Positions 27,349 through 36,694 of a stretch of DNA of 51,137 nt are shown piece after piece. The stretch is from Ramicandelaber brevisporus (taxonomy: Eukaryota; Kickxellomycota; Ramicandelaberales; Ramicandelaberaceae). The notes beneath the pieces were generated by a model. It saw nothing but the letters and a program-made list of their open reading frames with translations, made no database searches and had not been told where the DNA came from. The stretch is from assembly GCA_025201865.1 (NCBI GenBank), contig MU602669.1, positions 18,039-69,175 on the forward strand, read 5' to 3'. Every line of letters starts with the position of its first letter. Position 1 is the first letter of the stretch. The position numbers and the translations under genes were made by a program.

Positions 27349-28908
27349 ATGGCCGAGCGGAAGATCCTGCTGATGGGCCGCAGCGGTGTCGGCAAGACTG
27401 CGATGCGCAACGTCATCTTCCACAACAGCCCCGTCCACGACACGTTCCGAATCGGTCCCACTGCTGGCATCGAACTGAGCACGTCACGCTTTCTTGGCCA
27501 GGCCACCATGTCGCTTTATGACTGTGGCGGCCAGTTAGACTACCTGTCCGAGTACTTCCAGGAGAAGTGCTGCCAGCTGTTNNNNNNNNNNNNNNNNNNN
27601 NNNNNNNNNNNNNNNNNNNNNNNNNNNNNNNNNNNNNNNNNNNNNNNNNNNNNNNNNNNNNNNNNNNNNNNNNNNNNNNNNNNNNNNNNNNNNNNNNNNN
27701 NNNNNNNNNNNNNNNNNNNNNNNNNNNNNNNNNNNNNNNNNNNNNNNNNNNNNNNNNNNNNNNNNNNNNNNNNNNNNNNNNNNNNNNNNNNNNNNNNNNN
27801 NNNNNNNNNNNNNNNNNNNNNNNNNNNNNNNNNNNNNNNNNNNNNNNNNNNNNNNNNNNNNNNNNNNNNNNNNNNNNNNNNNNNNNNNNNNNNNNNNNNN
27901 NNNNNNNNNNNNNNNNNNNNNNNNNNNNNNNNNNNNNNNNNNNNNNNNNNNNNNNNNNNNNNNNNNNNNNNNNNNNNNNNNNNNNNNNNNNNNNNNNNNN
28001 NNNNNNNNNNNNNNNNNNNNNNNNNNNNNNNNNNNNNNNNNNNNNNNNNNNNNNNNNNNNNNNNNNNNNNNNNNNNNNNNNNNNNNNNNNNNNNNNNNNN
28101 NNNNNNNNNNNNNNNNNNNNNNNNNNNNNNNNNNNNNNNNNNNNNNNNNNNNNNNNNNNNNNNNNNNNNNNNNNNNNNNNNNNNNNNNNNNNNNNNNNNN
28201 NNNNNNNNNNNNNNNNNNNNNNNNNNNNNNNNNNNNNNNNNNNNNNNNNNNNNNNNNNNNNNNNNNNNNNNNNNNNNNNNNNNNNNNNNNNNNNNNNNNN
28301 NNNNNNNNNNNNNNNNNNNNNNNNNNNNNNNNNNNCTCGATGCAACCGGCGCAGACGAAGTTGCACTGTTTGACACGCGGTCCTTCCTGCTGTCACTTGC
28401 TGTAACGTCCGATAATCCGCCGTCCAAGTTCTCAAACGTCGCCGACCTGTATGCCGACTCACGGCCAACCGTCACCGCTGCCACGCGCGACGTTGAACAC
28501 GCCGAGAAGGATGCGGTGAATGCCGAGGAAATCAGCATGGCGCGCCGCGAGGTGTCTGCCGGCGACCTGGCAATGGACGGAACGCAGACGGTGCTGGCCG
28601 GCGCTCGCTACTCCAAAATCAGTGAGGTGCTCAAGGCGTTCACGCGCATGTCTGAGGATGGACTGGTGCACCGTGACATCAGCGGCAATCGCGCTGTGCA
28701 TCCAGCTGGCCCAAATCTGACGGCGTGGTCGCGCATCGAGCTGCAGTTCAACGGCGCAAAGCTGCTTCTCAAGTCGATCTCCCGGGCTCAGGTCACGCTG
28801 ATGGCAATTGTCAGTGATCCCAGCTTCTCGATCGAGGCCATTCGCGCCAATATGGACATCATTGCTCGCCAGATTCCCGAGCTCGAGGCCACCGTCTCTG
28901 CACGCTAA
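27349..28908 (+). CDS. GTR1: Rag-family GTPase GTR1/RagA, interrupted by assembly gap
   Basis: The protein signals amino-acid sufficiency to TORC1 at the vacuole as a heterodimer with the RagC/GTR2 type. The visible N-terminus (77 residues) has the P-loop GRSGVGKTAM, switch region GPTAGIELS, RFLGQATMSLYDCGGQ and YLSEYF; the P-loop and DCGGQ wording fits RagA/GTR1, not RagC. After the N run the roadblock-fold C-terminus continues in the same frame (ADEVALFDTRSFLL, KISEVLKAF, LMAIVSDPSFSIEAIRANM). The part between ADLYAD and KISEVL holds about 50 extra residues, Ala/Glu/Arg-rich, not seen in usual RagA. If the N run is true to size the protein would be 519 residues, against about 310 in the family. 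G4 and G5 motifs lie in the gap. The start is the ATG at 27349. Confidence 0.87.
   Translation: MAERKILLMGRSGVGKTAMRNVIFHNSPVHDTFRIGPTAGIELSTSRFLGQATMSLYDCGGQLDYLSEYFQEKCCQLXXXXXXXXXXXXXXXXXXXXXXXXXXXXXXXXXXXXXXXXXXXXXXXXXXXXXXXXXXXXXXXXXXXXXXXXXXXXXXXXXXXXXXXXXXXXXXXXXXXXXXXXXXXXXXXXXXXXXXXXXXXXXXXXXXXXXXXXXXXXXXXXXXXXXXXXXXXXXXXXXXXXXXXXXXXXXXXXXXXXXXXXXXXXXXXXXXXXXXXXXXXXXXXXXXXXXXXXXXXXXXXXXXXXXXXXXXXXXXXXXXXXXXXXXXXXLDATGADEVALFDTRSFLLSLAVTSDNPPSKFSNVADLYADSRPTVTAATRDVEHAEKDAVNAEEISMARREVSAGDLAMDGTQTVLAGARYSKISEVLKAFTRMSEDGLVHRDISGNRAVHPAGPNLTAWSRIELQFNGAKLLLKSISRAQVTLMAIVSDPSFSIEAIRANMDIIARQIPELEATVSAR
27582..28335. other. assembly gap (754 N)
   Basis: An unbroken run of N inside the GTR1 coding region. 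The RagA family needs about 140 residues (420 bases) between the two visible flanks; the run is about 330 bases larger, so it either hides an insert or intron or its size is an estimate. Any reading frame drawn through it on the other strand is meaningless. Confidence 0.99.
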
Positions 28909-29041
28909 ATCTCAATTTATATCAATACGCTGTATTCTTCTCGCTCTGTTCATTTCACACTTGTTACAGTGCTCCTAATAATACTATTAGATATTAGAAT
29001 AGAAATAGAAACTCACATTACACCTCATTTTATACTGTACT

Positions 29042-29566
29042 TTACCGCTTAATATCAGAAATCTTCTTGGAAGTGATGACGTGTGGTGCAGTGTGGAATG
29101 GCGACCAAATGCCACGAACGCTCTCCGACTCTGAGATGACATCAACCTTACCCAGGTCCTTCGATGAGGCAGCGCCGGTAAAGCTCTTGAGTCTCTCAAC
29201 CTGTTTCATAACCTCGTGTCTCGTCATTTGCTTCACGGACTGCACCTTCTTGTAGCCGGTGTTAGCGTTCATGTAAAATGCTCTAATGGACGGATGTTCG
29301 CCCGGACGAGGCTGTACAACAAACTCGATTTCTGGGTTGCGCTTAGCGTACTTAACCATGTCCTTGACAAGGAACTCGTTCATGCCGTCGCGGCTGGTGG
29401 CGCCGTGCTCGCTGTAGTGGAGGACGATTTTGCGGCAAGGAAGAGTGAAATGACCATTTTGGCCAGGCTTGATCTGAGGCGATAAAGTGACGCGCTGCTG
29501 CTGGAGCTGAAGACGCATTTGTTCACCCGCTCGTCTAAGAGCAAGCGGCAGGTGTTTGGTTGCCAT
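29042..29566 (-). CDS. MRPL51: mitochondrial ribosomal protein mL43 (MRPL51/MRPL43)
   Basis: A 174-residue large-subunit mitoribosomal protein with the thioredoxin-like L51/S25/CI-B8 fold. CRKIVLHYSEHGATSRDGMNEFL, KYAKRNPEIEFVVQPRPGEHPSIRAFY and the following NTGYKKVQSVK match the family in order. The C-terminal extension (about 60 residues, including RLKSFTG) is longer than the core. The N-terminus (ATKHLPLALRRAGEQMR) is basic and suits a mitochondrial presequence. The start is the ATG at 29566. It is divergent from the CENP-N-like gene. Confidence 0.93.
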   Translation of the reverse strand: MATKHLPLALRRAGEQMRLQLQQQRVTLSPQIKPGQNGHFTLPCRKIVLHYSEHGATSRDGMNEFLVKDMVKYAKRNPEIEFVVQPRPGEHPSIRAFYMNANTGYKKVQSVKQMTRHEVMKQVERLKSFTGAASSKDLGKVDVISESESVRGIWSPFHTAPHVITSKKISDIKR

Positions 29567-29745
29567 CGTCGTTACTGTTCTGATCTGCAATTGTCAACTT
29601 TTTTTTTTTGGAGCGAAGTTTTTTTTTTTATGAAGGCAACAGGATGCAACAGGATGCAACCCAGCTTGCACAAAACTGCAAAAGCAAAAGCAAAAGCAAA
29701 AGCAAAAGCAAAAAAAGAAAACAAACAGAGAATCAACCAGACTTG
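29567..29745. promoter_or_regulatory. shared divergent promoter, mL43 / CENP-N, with AAAAGC repeat
   Basis: 179 bases serve both genes. They contain two T runs (about 29598-29609 and 29630-29639), a tandem AACAGGATGC at about 29638-29657 and a GCAAAA hexamer repeat at about 29678-29712. An in-frame ATG at 29644 would read the hexamers as a Lys-Ser repeat. Confidence 0.5.
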
Positions 29746-31140
29746 ATGATGACGGCGACGGCGACACCGCCTAGAAGAACGGTCGACAGAGGGTTGAGCG
29801 GGAGACAGGTTGTCAACGCTCGTTCTACGATATCTCGGCTGTTTCAACGACTCACCGCCGCTCAGATACTCGCTGTGCTTGAAAAAGCCAACATCGACCC
29901 TGTTGCAGCTGTTACACCACAGAATACGAACGAGGGTGCTGATGCCAATGATGATGCCAATGATGATGATGAAACGCCAGCTCCAGCGCCATTGGATGTT
30001 AGTGGAATGTCCAAATCAGTCTTACTCTCGCGACTTTTTGAAGGTCCTCTTGCCACATCAATCAGCCAGCGCCAGTTAATATCACTAACACTGGCAGCCA
30101 TCACTGAACTGGACAGTACCGCGACAAGTCTTATTGGACTGAGATCATGGTCGTCATACACAATTCAGAAGCAGCAGCCCATTACCGACAACAACAACAA
30201 TGCCCTTGATGCCAGCGAAGATGAGGATGATCTTGACTACAGCTTCGGTCACTGGATCGACCCAGTCTACATCGAGCAGAGCATAGAGTTATCTCTGCAG
30301 AGATACTTTTCACGCAGTGTGTTTACAGCGTCAGTACAGCTTGATGGTGATCTAATGTGGTTAAACGTCGCAATTGTTCAAGACCCGCTGGCTCGAAACA
30401 ATCCACCAGCACTGGCTGCAATGTACGTGTTTGCATGGATTCCACAGACATCTTATCTCTTTTACAGCGGACCACCAGCAAAGCGAGGTAGTAATGCGAC
30501 AACGGACAATGATGGCATTGATGGGAAATCGCCAAGCATACTAGCTACGGAAACAATGGTTGTCTGGCAGTCTGTGCTGAGTATTCTGGGTGCAATTTCA
30601 GCAGTTCCACTCAATCTTGTTGGCAAGCACGTACAATCTCTGGTATCTCTATGCATCCAGCAATCTGTTCAAGGCTTGGTGCACTACGATGCATTGAGCG
30701 CTGAAGATGAAAGTGTCTCGAATCCGCTTGCGCATCCATCGAAGAGGAGGCGAGTAACACAGCAGTCTATTCAGCAGAAACAGCGTGATCAAGACTTCTC
30801 GGATGATGCTGCATTACCAACCCTAGAGAAGCTATCCATTGTTCATCGGTCGCATCCAGCTCAGTCTCATGGTGAAAATGACCTGCCGGTTCTGCCCATT
30901 AACATCACATTTACAGGTAGCAATGTTCTTAATGGACTGGCTCGATTGAGTAGAAGCACTCATTTGGCGGAAGGACATCGAACATTACCGTCGTACCTGA
31001 CTGGCGCAGCAAGTACACTCTCCAACACTATGCAGGTCGATGTCCATGTCGACATTACGTCATCTAATCATTCAGTCACTCTTCCACAGACGACGGACAC
31101 AGTATCAAACTCTGTCGACGAGTGGACTTCACAATCTTAA
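29746..31140 (+). CDS. CHL4: CENP-N/CHL4-like centromere protein
   Basis: A 464-residue protein that fits the CENP-N/Chl4/Mis15 family, a kinetochore protein binding the CENP-A nucleosome with CENP-L. The N-terminal helical, pyrin-like region starts at STISRLFQRLTAAQILAVLEKA. The central MYVFAWIPQTSYLFYSG strand pair and the C-terminal VLPINITFTGSNVLNGLARLS block are the segments that match CENP-N. Acidic low-complexity loops (ANDDANDDD; DASEDEDDLD) and a basic patch KRRRV separate them. The start is taken at the ATG at 29746 (a second ATG follows at 29749); 29644 is an alternative that adds a Lys-Ser repeat. Identity is weak overall, as is usual for this family. Confidence 0.75.
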   Translation: MMTATATPPRRTVDRGLSGRQVVNARSTISRLFQRLTAAQILAVLEKANIDPVAAVTPQNTNEGADANDDANDDDETPAPAPLDVSGMSKSVLLSRLFEGPLATSISQRQLISLTLAAITELDSTATSLIGLRSWSSYTIQKQQPITDNNNNALDASEDEDDLDYSFGHWIDPVYIEQSIELSLQRYFSRSVFTASVQLDGDLMWLNVAIVQDPLARNNPPALAAMYVFAWIPQTSYLFYSGPPAKRGSNATTDNDGIDGKSPSILATETMVVWQSVLSILGAISAVPLNLVGKHVQSLVSLCIQQSVQGLVHYDALSAEDESVSNPLAHPSKRRRVTQQSIQQKQRDQDFSDDAALPTLEKLSIVHRSHPAQSHGENDLPVLPINITFTGSNVLNGLARLSRSTHLAEGHRTLPSYLTGAASTLSNTMQVDVHVDITSSNHSVTLPQTTDTVSNSVDEWTSQS

Positions 31141-31350
31141 TTTTATCACCATTGTACACGGATTCGTTTAGGGAAGAGGTTATTGCTCTTTATATTTTCT
31201 TGACAGTTTCTAATTTATGTTAATTTGTTTTTATATTTATTGATTAAGGTAATAGTAGTAAGGTAGTAAACACGACAAAATTGTAACAGAAGCGATGTTG
31301 AAAACGAAGGAGGGAGAGGAAGAAGAGGAAGAAGAGGAAAAGTGATTAAA

Positions 31351-34300
31351 TTAAACGACATGGAATTTCCATGCTCTCCATAGCATTGTAACTGCATCTG
31401 TGTTTTCAATAGATGCAGTTGGTGCCTGCCCAGACTTTGATCGACCAGCCAGCTTGACACCTTCAGTCACGGCCAGCGCGCTCTGCAGGCTTGGAGCTGA
31501 TAGGAAGCAGTGGTCAACCCGGATAGATGAGTAATGATGGACAACTTGGTAAACGGAACCAGCGGGAAGAAACACGATATCACCAAGGCTTTGTTCAATC
31601 TGGAGAATCTGGAGTCTTGGTTGGCTGGCTGAGTTGTTGCTATTGTTGGTGAAGAAGTCGATTTGCTCTTGAGAGAGGATGCACTGATGGTCAAGCAGCG
31701 TGCCTAGTCGACTGTAGCAAGCCATCAGGTCTGAGTGGGCAGCTGCTTCATTCGGTGCCACAGTAGCTGATGAGCTGGGCGTGGGTGACATTATTTGCCC
31801 GGATGAAGTAGCAGCAAGGGCGGCGAGGGCATCAGTAAATGCTGGAACATATTGCGGCAATACCACAACGAGAGTTGCAACCACTGCATCTGAATCAGCA
31901 TTTGTATCAACGATTGACGAAGCCATATCAGTTCGCAGCATGCGTAAGGGAGTGCAGCTGTTGACATTGATTACTGACGTTTGTCTTTGCTGCTGCTGCT
32001 GCTGCTGATGTGGCTGTTGCTGAGGGGATAAGACTGGCGTAGTTCGCGCATTCGAAGTTGCACACGTCATCCAAACCTTGGGCCGCGCAAACACAATGCT
32101 GTTGGATCCATTTGGCAGATGCCTCGCCATGTTCAGGACGCCATCCTGCTGAACCAAATCAGGTAAAGGATGAATGTCCAAAAGTGCATCGAGGTGGCCG
32201 CTGAGGTGATCTAAATCTGACTGAGGTGGCCAATCGCGAAGCTGGAATGTCTCAATGCGCCGCGACGATGTGGATGTTGGAGGCGCGGCAGCCGCCGAGA
32301 AGGGGACATATGATGCAGCGTGAGTATTGGCTGACGGCATGGCCGTGCCCTGTGGAGCTGCTGTCGGCGATGATAACATAACTGGCTGATAGCCTTGTTG
32401 AGGCTGTTGGCGGGGAGTCGAGCCGTTTGAGCCGTACTGTTTGAAGAAGTCAGCAATGGTGCGCACGGATCTCACTGCTGAGTTGTTATGGACTGCACAG
32501 GCTGTGATCGACTTGGATCCAAACTCATTTGTAAAATAGGAGGGCGACCAGTCACTCGATAGAGCATTATGCAGGCCACTAACCACCAAGACACCACCAC
32601 CATTCAAACCGATCCAGTCCTCATTTGTGACATCTTTGGCAGTTCTCGACACTTGGACAACTGATTGCAGATCAGCCAAAGAAGGCAATGTCGTCGCTGA
32701 AGAGAGTCGCTCTGTGGTTTGCTGGTGGATGAGCTGGAGTTCCGCAATGCCATGTCGTCTCATTCGAATCATCTGGCTAGGTGTATGTGTTAATGGCTCG
32801 CGATTGCTGTCATACATTCGCTTGCAATGTGCCAGTCGATCCAAGTTGGACATGTATACATGCGCAGCCGCACCAAACCGATTCGCGACACCAGGTGCCA
32901 TTGCTAATGAAACAGGACTCTCACTTCTACCTCTGCCGCCAGTACTGGCGCTGCTTTGTGATCGCTGACGCTGACGTTGGTGTGGCTGCTGCTGCTGCTG
33001 TTGCTGTTGTTGAGGTTGCTGAGGATTGGCTTTGGAATCACGCTCCAACTCGACCCACCGATCGAAACAGTCGAGACACAGTTCACAGCCAGAGACACAG
33101 CACATGTAATACCCAGAGAATATTTCTGCAGTGCATACATTGCATTGCAAAATGATAACATTCGACTGGTCACGAGGTCGCAGCAAAGATGGCTCTGCTG
33201 CTGATATCTGGGTGATGGGTGATTTCTGGCTGGTACTTGCAGGTTTGTGTGCAGAGCCAGGTGAAGGCAGACTGGCATCCGAAGGAGGGGACCACACTTT
33301 TGGTGTAAAGACCATTCGGCCATCTGTGGCTGTTGCGAATGCAATCTCGGTCGTCAGGACTCGAGACAGCGACTGGGCAACTGCGTCAAGAATAGAATCT
33401 CGCTCGTGAGGCAAAAAGTCTCGATAGTGAGCATCATTGTTGACAGCAAAGATGCCTGGCTGTTGCTGCTGTTGCTGCTGCTGTTCTGTGGCTCGCCTTC
33501 TGCGCTGAGTGACTCGACGATAGCTGTCTCGTGTTCGTTGAACTGCAAATTGTGACGGTACGTCCGACTGGAATCCAGGTCCATACTCGAGCTGCTTGGT
33601 TGTCTGCAAGAACAGTCGAATGCCCTTGAATCGACATGGCTCACCCTTCCGAGTCACGCAGGCACGGCACAGTGGAAAATCCAGCATCCCTTGGCCGAGG
33701 CAACCGGTGGGTTGGATAGTGATTGCGTGTGACATGGATTCGGGAAAGACGACGGGAACAATTGTGTTGCGAAGCTCAAACTCAAATCCACTCTGAGCCT
33801 TACGCCGTTTGTTGCGCGGCGCATTTAGGAGAGTAAGAGCTCCACTCGAGCCACTCCCGCCTTCACCAATACTACCGGTGCTAGTACTACCGGCGGCAGC
33901 TTCAGAAGCAGTGCGAGTCTTCTTGGCAGGTGGCACGACTGGAACAACTGGAGCATCTGAAGCAGCTATAGAGTTGGCAATCTGGAAATGAGCACTATGC
34001 TCTGGTTTTGGCAATTGATGGTAGTAATGGATAATGGGTGGCTGCATGATGGCATAGCTGAACCGGGGATCATTGGCATCGACCGGCCCGGCTGACGGTG
34101 AGCCACTTGTAAGTGTTAGTGATGTTCCCAGAGTGCGTGTCAGTCCACCAAGAGGCGATGGCGGAACATTGTGTGGCGTTTGCTGCTGCGTTTGCTGCTG
34201 CTGCTGCTGCTGTTGAGGATGTTGGATGTACATTTGTGGGGCAAGGGTTAAGGGAGACGATAGCTGCGGACTGTCACTGCTGCCGCTGCCAAGACTTCCC

Positions 34301-35631
34301 GCGCTCTGCCGTGGCCAGGCGCTGCGATCATGCGGCAAGAGACCAGGGCTGATATGAGTTGAGTAGGCCGAGCTGGCAGCTGTAGCAATGTCGCGCGGTG
34401 AGCCAGCAGTGCGTCTGCGAGTGCGTGTGTAAGGCATCTTTGGCTCGCTGCCAACCATGGAGGAGCCGATGCTGGATGGCGCAAAGTCAGCGGAGGGAGG
34501 AGGATCGATGGCCGAGACCGCACCGCTGGGATGCACCGAAGTAGAATAGTCGGTTCCATATGGTACAGGCGTTGTAATACTTGGTGCAAAGCGAGTGTCT
34601 GCGTGTATTTGGTCGTGCTGATTCTGAGCTTGCTGTATTGGCGAGAGTGTAGTATACTGTTGATATTGAGACAATGGGCTTCGCATTAGGGTTGCTGAAG
34701 ACCCGGATGGGTGCGAAGCGAGTGTTGCAGGCGGCATTTTGAGTGGCGGCAGATTGGACCTCACTGGTAGTGGAAGCCGACGGACGTGAGTAGTGGTTTG
34801 CTGAATGGGAGAGAGTGGCTGCAATGAAGGCGATTGTAAGGGCTGCATCGTATGTGACCGACCTGCAGTTGGGGTTGACGATGGATGAGGCATGACTGGG
34901 GGCGATGTTGTTGCTAGGGCTGCTGTGCTGGTTGGTATTGGACTCGCCGATGGGTAGCTAGTGATCATGGTGGCTGTTTGCAGCGGTGTTGGAGAGTACG
35001 GCAGTTGTGGCTCAAGCGAGGCGACGCCAGCCATCGTAGGAGGACGCGGCGTTTCTATCATCATGGTGTCACCTGATGCAACGGGGGCAGAGGTGACTGC
35101 AGAGGGTAGCAGGTGAAGGTCAGGTTGTTGGTGCTGTTGATGATACTGCTGGTGTTGCTGGTGTTGTTGGTGTTGTTGGTGCATATGTTGCTGTTCTCGA
35201 TAGAGCTGCTGCTGGTGGTGTTGCTGCTGCTGCTGCTCTTGATATTGGTGATAGTTTTGCGGCAACCTTAGTGACTGTGGAGATGGACTGGTATTGGAAG
35301 TTGGTGACTTGCGAATACTGACAGAGCGTGGGGCACGGATAGCACGCACAGCAGGACTAGTTGACGTTGAGGAAGAAGAGAAGCGGATAGTAGTAGAGTG
35401 GGGGTGAATGTGAGAGCAAGTGACAGGCCGCATTTGAGGAGTGCTCCAGTTGATTGTACTCTGTTGCACATTTAAACTCGCCGTTGCCACAGTGGGAATT
35501 GGCGCTGTTTCTATTGTAGGCGCCATCGTCGTTGTGCCTAATGAATATACTCCTGGAGTGCCAAATTCGGCTGAAGCTGAATGAGACTGATGGTATGACG
35601 AAGCGCTGTGCTGCATGCTATTAGGCGTCAT
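31351..35631 (-). CDS. KDM3-like JmjC protein, probably catalytically dead
   Basis: A 1426-residue nuclear protein. The first 640 residues are disordered, rich in Gln, Ser, Pro and His-Gln runs. A small Cys-containing segment (CRACVTRKGEPCRFKG, about 650) and a zinc-finger-like cluster from C830 (CNVC...CC-x3-GC-x-LC-x2-CF) follow, as in KDM3/JMJD1 H3K9 demethylases. The JmjC region starts near 1006: VLVVSGLHNALSSDWSP, FQLRDWPP, ALLDIHPLPDLVQQDG and GDIVFLPAGSVYQVVHHYSS all align with KDM3. The Fe(II) HxD pair, expected around 1220-1260, is absent, with no His in that stretch; the third ligand (His in GAPHQV) is Tyr1361. A recruiting or structural role is therefore more likely than demethylation. 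Start ATG at 35631. Confidence 0.85.
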   Translation of the reverse strand: MTPNSMQHSASSYHQSHSASAEFGTPGVYSLGTTTMAPTIETAPIPTVATASLNVQQSTINWSTPQMRPVTCSHIHPHSTTIRFSSSSTSTSPAVRAIRAPRSVSIRKSPTSNTSPSPQSLRLPQNYHQYQEQQQQQHHQQQLYREQQHMHQQHQQHQQHQQYHQQHQQPDLHLLPSAVTSAPVASGDTMMIETPRPPTMAGVASLEPQLPYSPTPLQTATMITSYPSASPIPTSTAALATTSPPVMPHPSSTPTAGRSHTMQPLQSPSLQPLSPIQQTTTHVRRLPLPVRSNLPPLKMPPATLASHPSGSSATLMRSPLSQYQQYTTLSPIQQAQNQHDQIHADTRFAPSITTPVPYGTDYSTSVHPSGAVSAIDPPPSADFAPSSIGSSMVGSEPKMPYTRTRRRTAGSPRDIATAASSAYSTHISPGLLPHDRSAWPRQSAGSLGSGSSDSPQLSSPLTLAPQMYIQHPQQQQQQQQTQQQTPHNVPPSPLGGLTRTLGTSLTLTSGSPSAGPVDANDPRFSYAIMQPPIIHYYHQLPKPEHSAHFQIANSIAASDAPVVPVVPPAKKTRTASEAAAGSTSTGSIGEGGSGSSGALTLLNAPRNKRRKAQSGFEFELRNTIVPVVFPESMSHAITIQPTGCLGQGMLDFPLCRACVTRKGEPCRFKGIRLFLQTTKQLEYGPGFQSDVPSQFAVQRTRDSYRRVTQRRRRATEQQQQQQQQPGIFAVNNDAHYRDFLPHERDSILDAVAQSLSRVLTTEIAFATATDGRMVFTPKVWSPPSDASLPSPGSAHKPASTSQKSPITQISAAEPSLLRPRDQSNVIILQCNVCTAEIFSGYYMCCVSGCELCLDCFDRWVELERDSKANPQQPQQQQQQQQQPHQRQRQRSQSSASTGGRGRSESPVSLAMAPGVANRFGAAAHVYMSNLDRLAHCKRMYDSNREPLTHTPSQMIRMRRHGIAELQLIHQQTTERLSSATTLPSLADLQSVVQVSRTAKDVTNEDWIGLNGGGVLVVSGLHNALSSDWSPSYFTNEFGSKSITACAVHNNSAVRSVRTIADFFKQYGSNGSTPRQQPQQGYQPVMLSSPTAAPQGTAMPSANTHAASYVPFSAAAAPPTSTSSRRIETFQLRDWPPQSDLDHLSGHLDALLDIHPLPDLVQQDGVLNMARHLPNGSNSIVFARPKVWMTCATSNARTTPVLSPQQQPHQQQQQQQRQTSVINVNSCTPLRMLRTDMASSIVDTNADSDAVVATLVVVLPQYVPAFTDALAALAATSSGQIMSPTPSSSATVAPNEAAAHSDLMACYSRLGTLLDHQCILSQEQIDFFTNNSNNSASQPRLQILQIEQSLGDIVFLPAGSVYQVVHHYSSIRVDHCFLSAPSLQSALAVTEGVKLAGRSKSGQAPTASIENTDAVTMLWRAWKFHVV

Positions 35632-36694
35632 TGTCGGGTCAGGCAGGTGTGTGGCTGTGCCCTTCTCTCCCGGCAGTGTTGCTATACTGTTGCTGCCCTT
35701 TCGTTAACCAACCCCAAGGGCTTACTCTCTGGTTTGCAGCTGCAGTTGGTGCCGCTGTGGTAGTACTAGTGGAAGTGAAAGTGGGGAGGGAGGGGAGTGT
35801 AACAGTAGCAAAGAAGACTGGCAAAAGCAAGGTTTGATGCTGAAAGGCGATCAATGGTATAATGAACAGTGGGAACAGGTGAGAGCGGGTCGACAGAGAA
35901 AGGCGCCGGTCCGTCATCCGATTGACATTGGCATCCAGGAGAAGCATGCTCGCGGGAACAGGCCAGACCCGCACAAACAGAAAAACTCATGCGCGCTACT
36001 GTCCACAGAGAGGAGCCACTTCTCTCCTCCTCCCTCCTTCCCCTCTTCCTCCCCCTTTTATTTCTTCCTTTTCTTTTTTCTTTCTGCTTTTTGCTTTTGC
36101 CTTTTGTTTTTTCTTTGTCTTGCAAATGGACGTTCGGGTCACATTGCCGCAGTTTGGCCAGTTTAGGGCAACTCATGCAGACCTGGGGCCATTACTTTTT
36201 GTCAAAAGAAAAGCCTGATGTTTACTGTTGCTGTTGCCTCTGTTGTTGCTGTTGTTGTTGTTGTTACTGTCATCGTCGTCGCTGTTTCTGAGTACAGCAA
36301 CTGTAACTTCCGCACAGTGGTGTAGATTTCTTCCCTCACGGAGATGCCTCTGACAGGTAGGGCCAACCTGCCTGGCGGCTTATACAAATAGACACTGTTT
36401 GTTCCCGGGTCAGACGGACGATGTTGAGGATCGTTCATAAAAGTCCGCTGCAGGCCAAAAATACCTCATTACATTTTTATCTCTCTGCGAACATCCGCAG
36501 ACTATCAGAACACTTTTTGTAGTCGCAGCCTTGTCTTTTGTGCTCGCTCTCATTTTTTGCGCTCTCTGCATCTTTAATCCCTCTACCAATCTACCACCTC
36601 GTCTTTCCTCCTCCCCCCGCCCAACCTCCTAGACTTCATCTCTCTCTTTCTTCCTCCCACCTCCTACCCACCTACCTCCTACCGTTCCGTTAGT
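35632..36694. promoter_or_regulatory. 1-kb divergent promoter, JmjC gene / tyrosinase
   Basis: No gene is supported here. A pyrimidine-rich block sits at about 36015-36120, a TTG/TGC triplet repeat at about 36225-36268, and the last 150 bases before the tyrosinase ATG are nearly all C/T, the leader style of highly expressed fungal genes. A TATA-like CATAAAAG lies near 36436. Confidence 0.5.

Noticed and set aside
27413-28538. Long frames on both strands through the N run
   Set aside because: Runs of N carry no stops, so these frames are artefacts apart from the GTR1 frame supported by both flanks.
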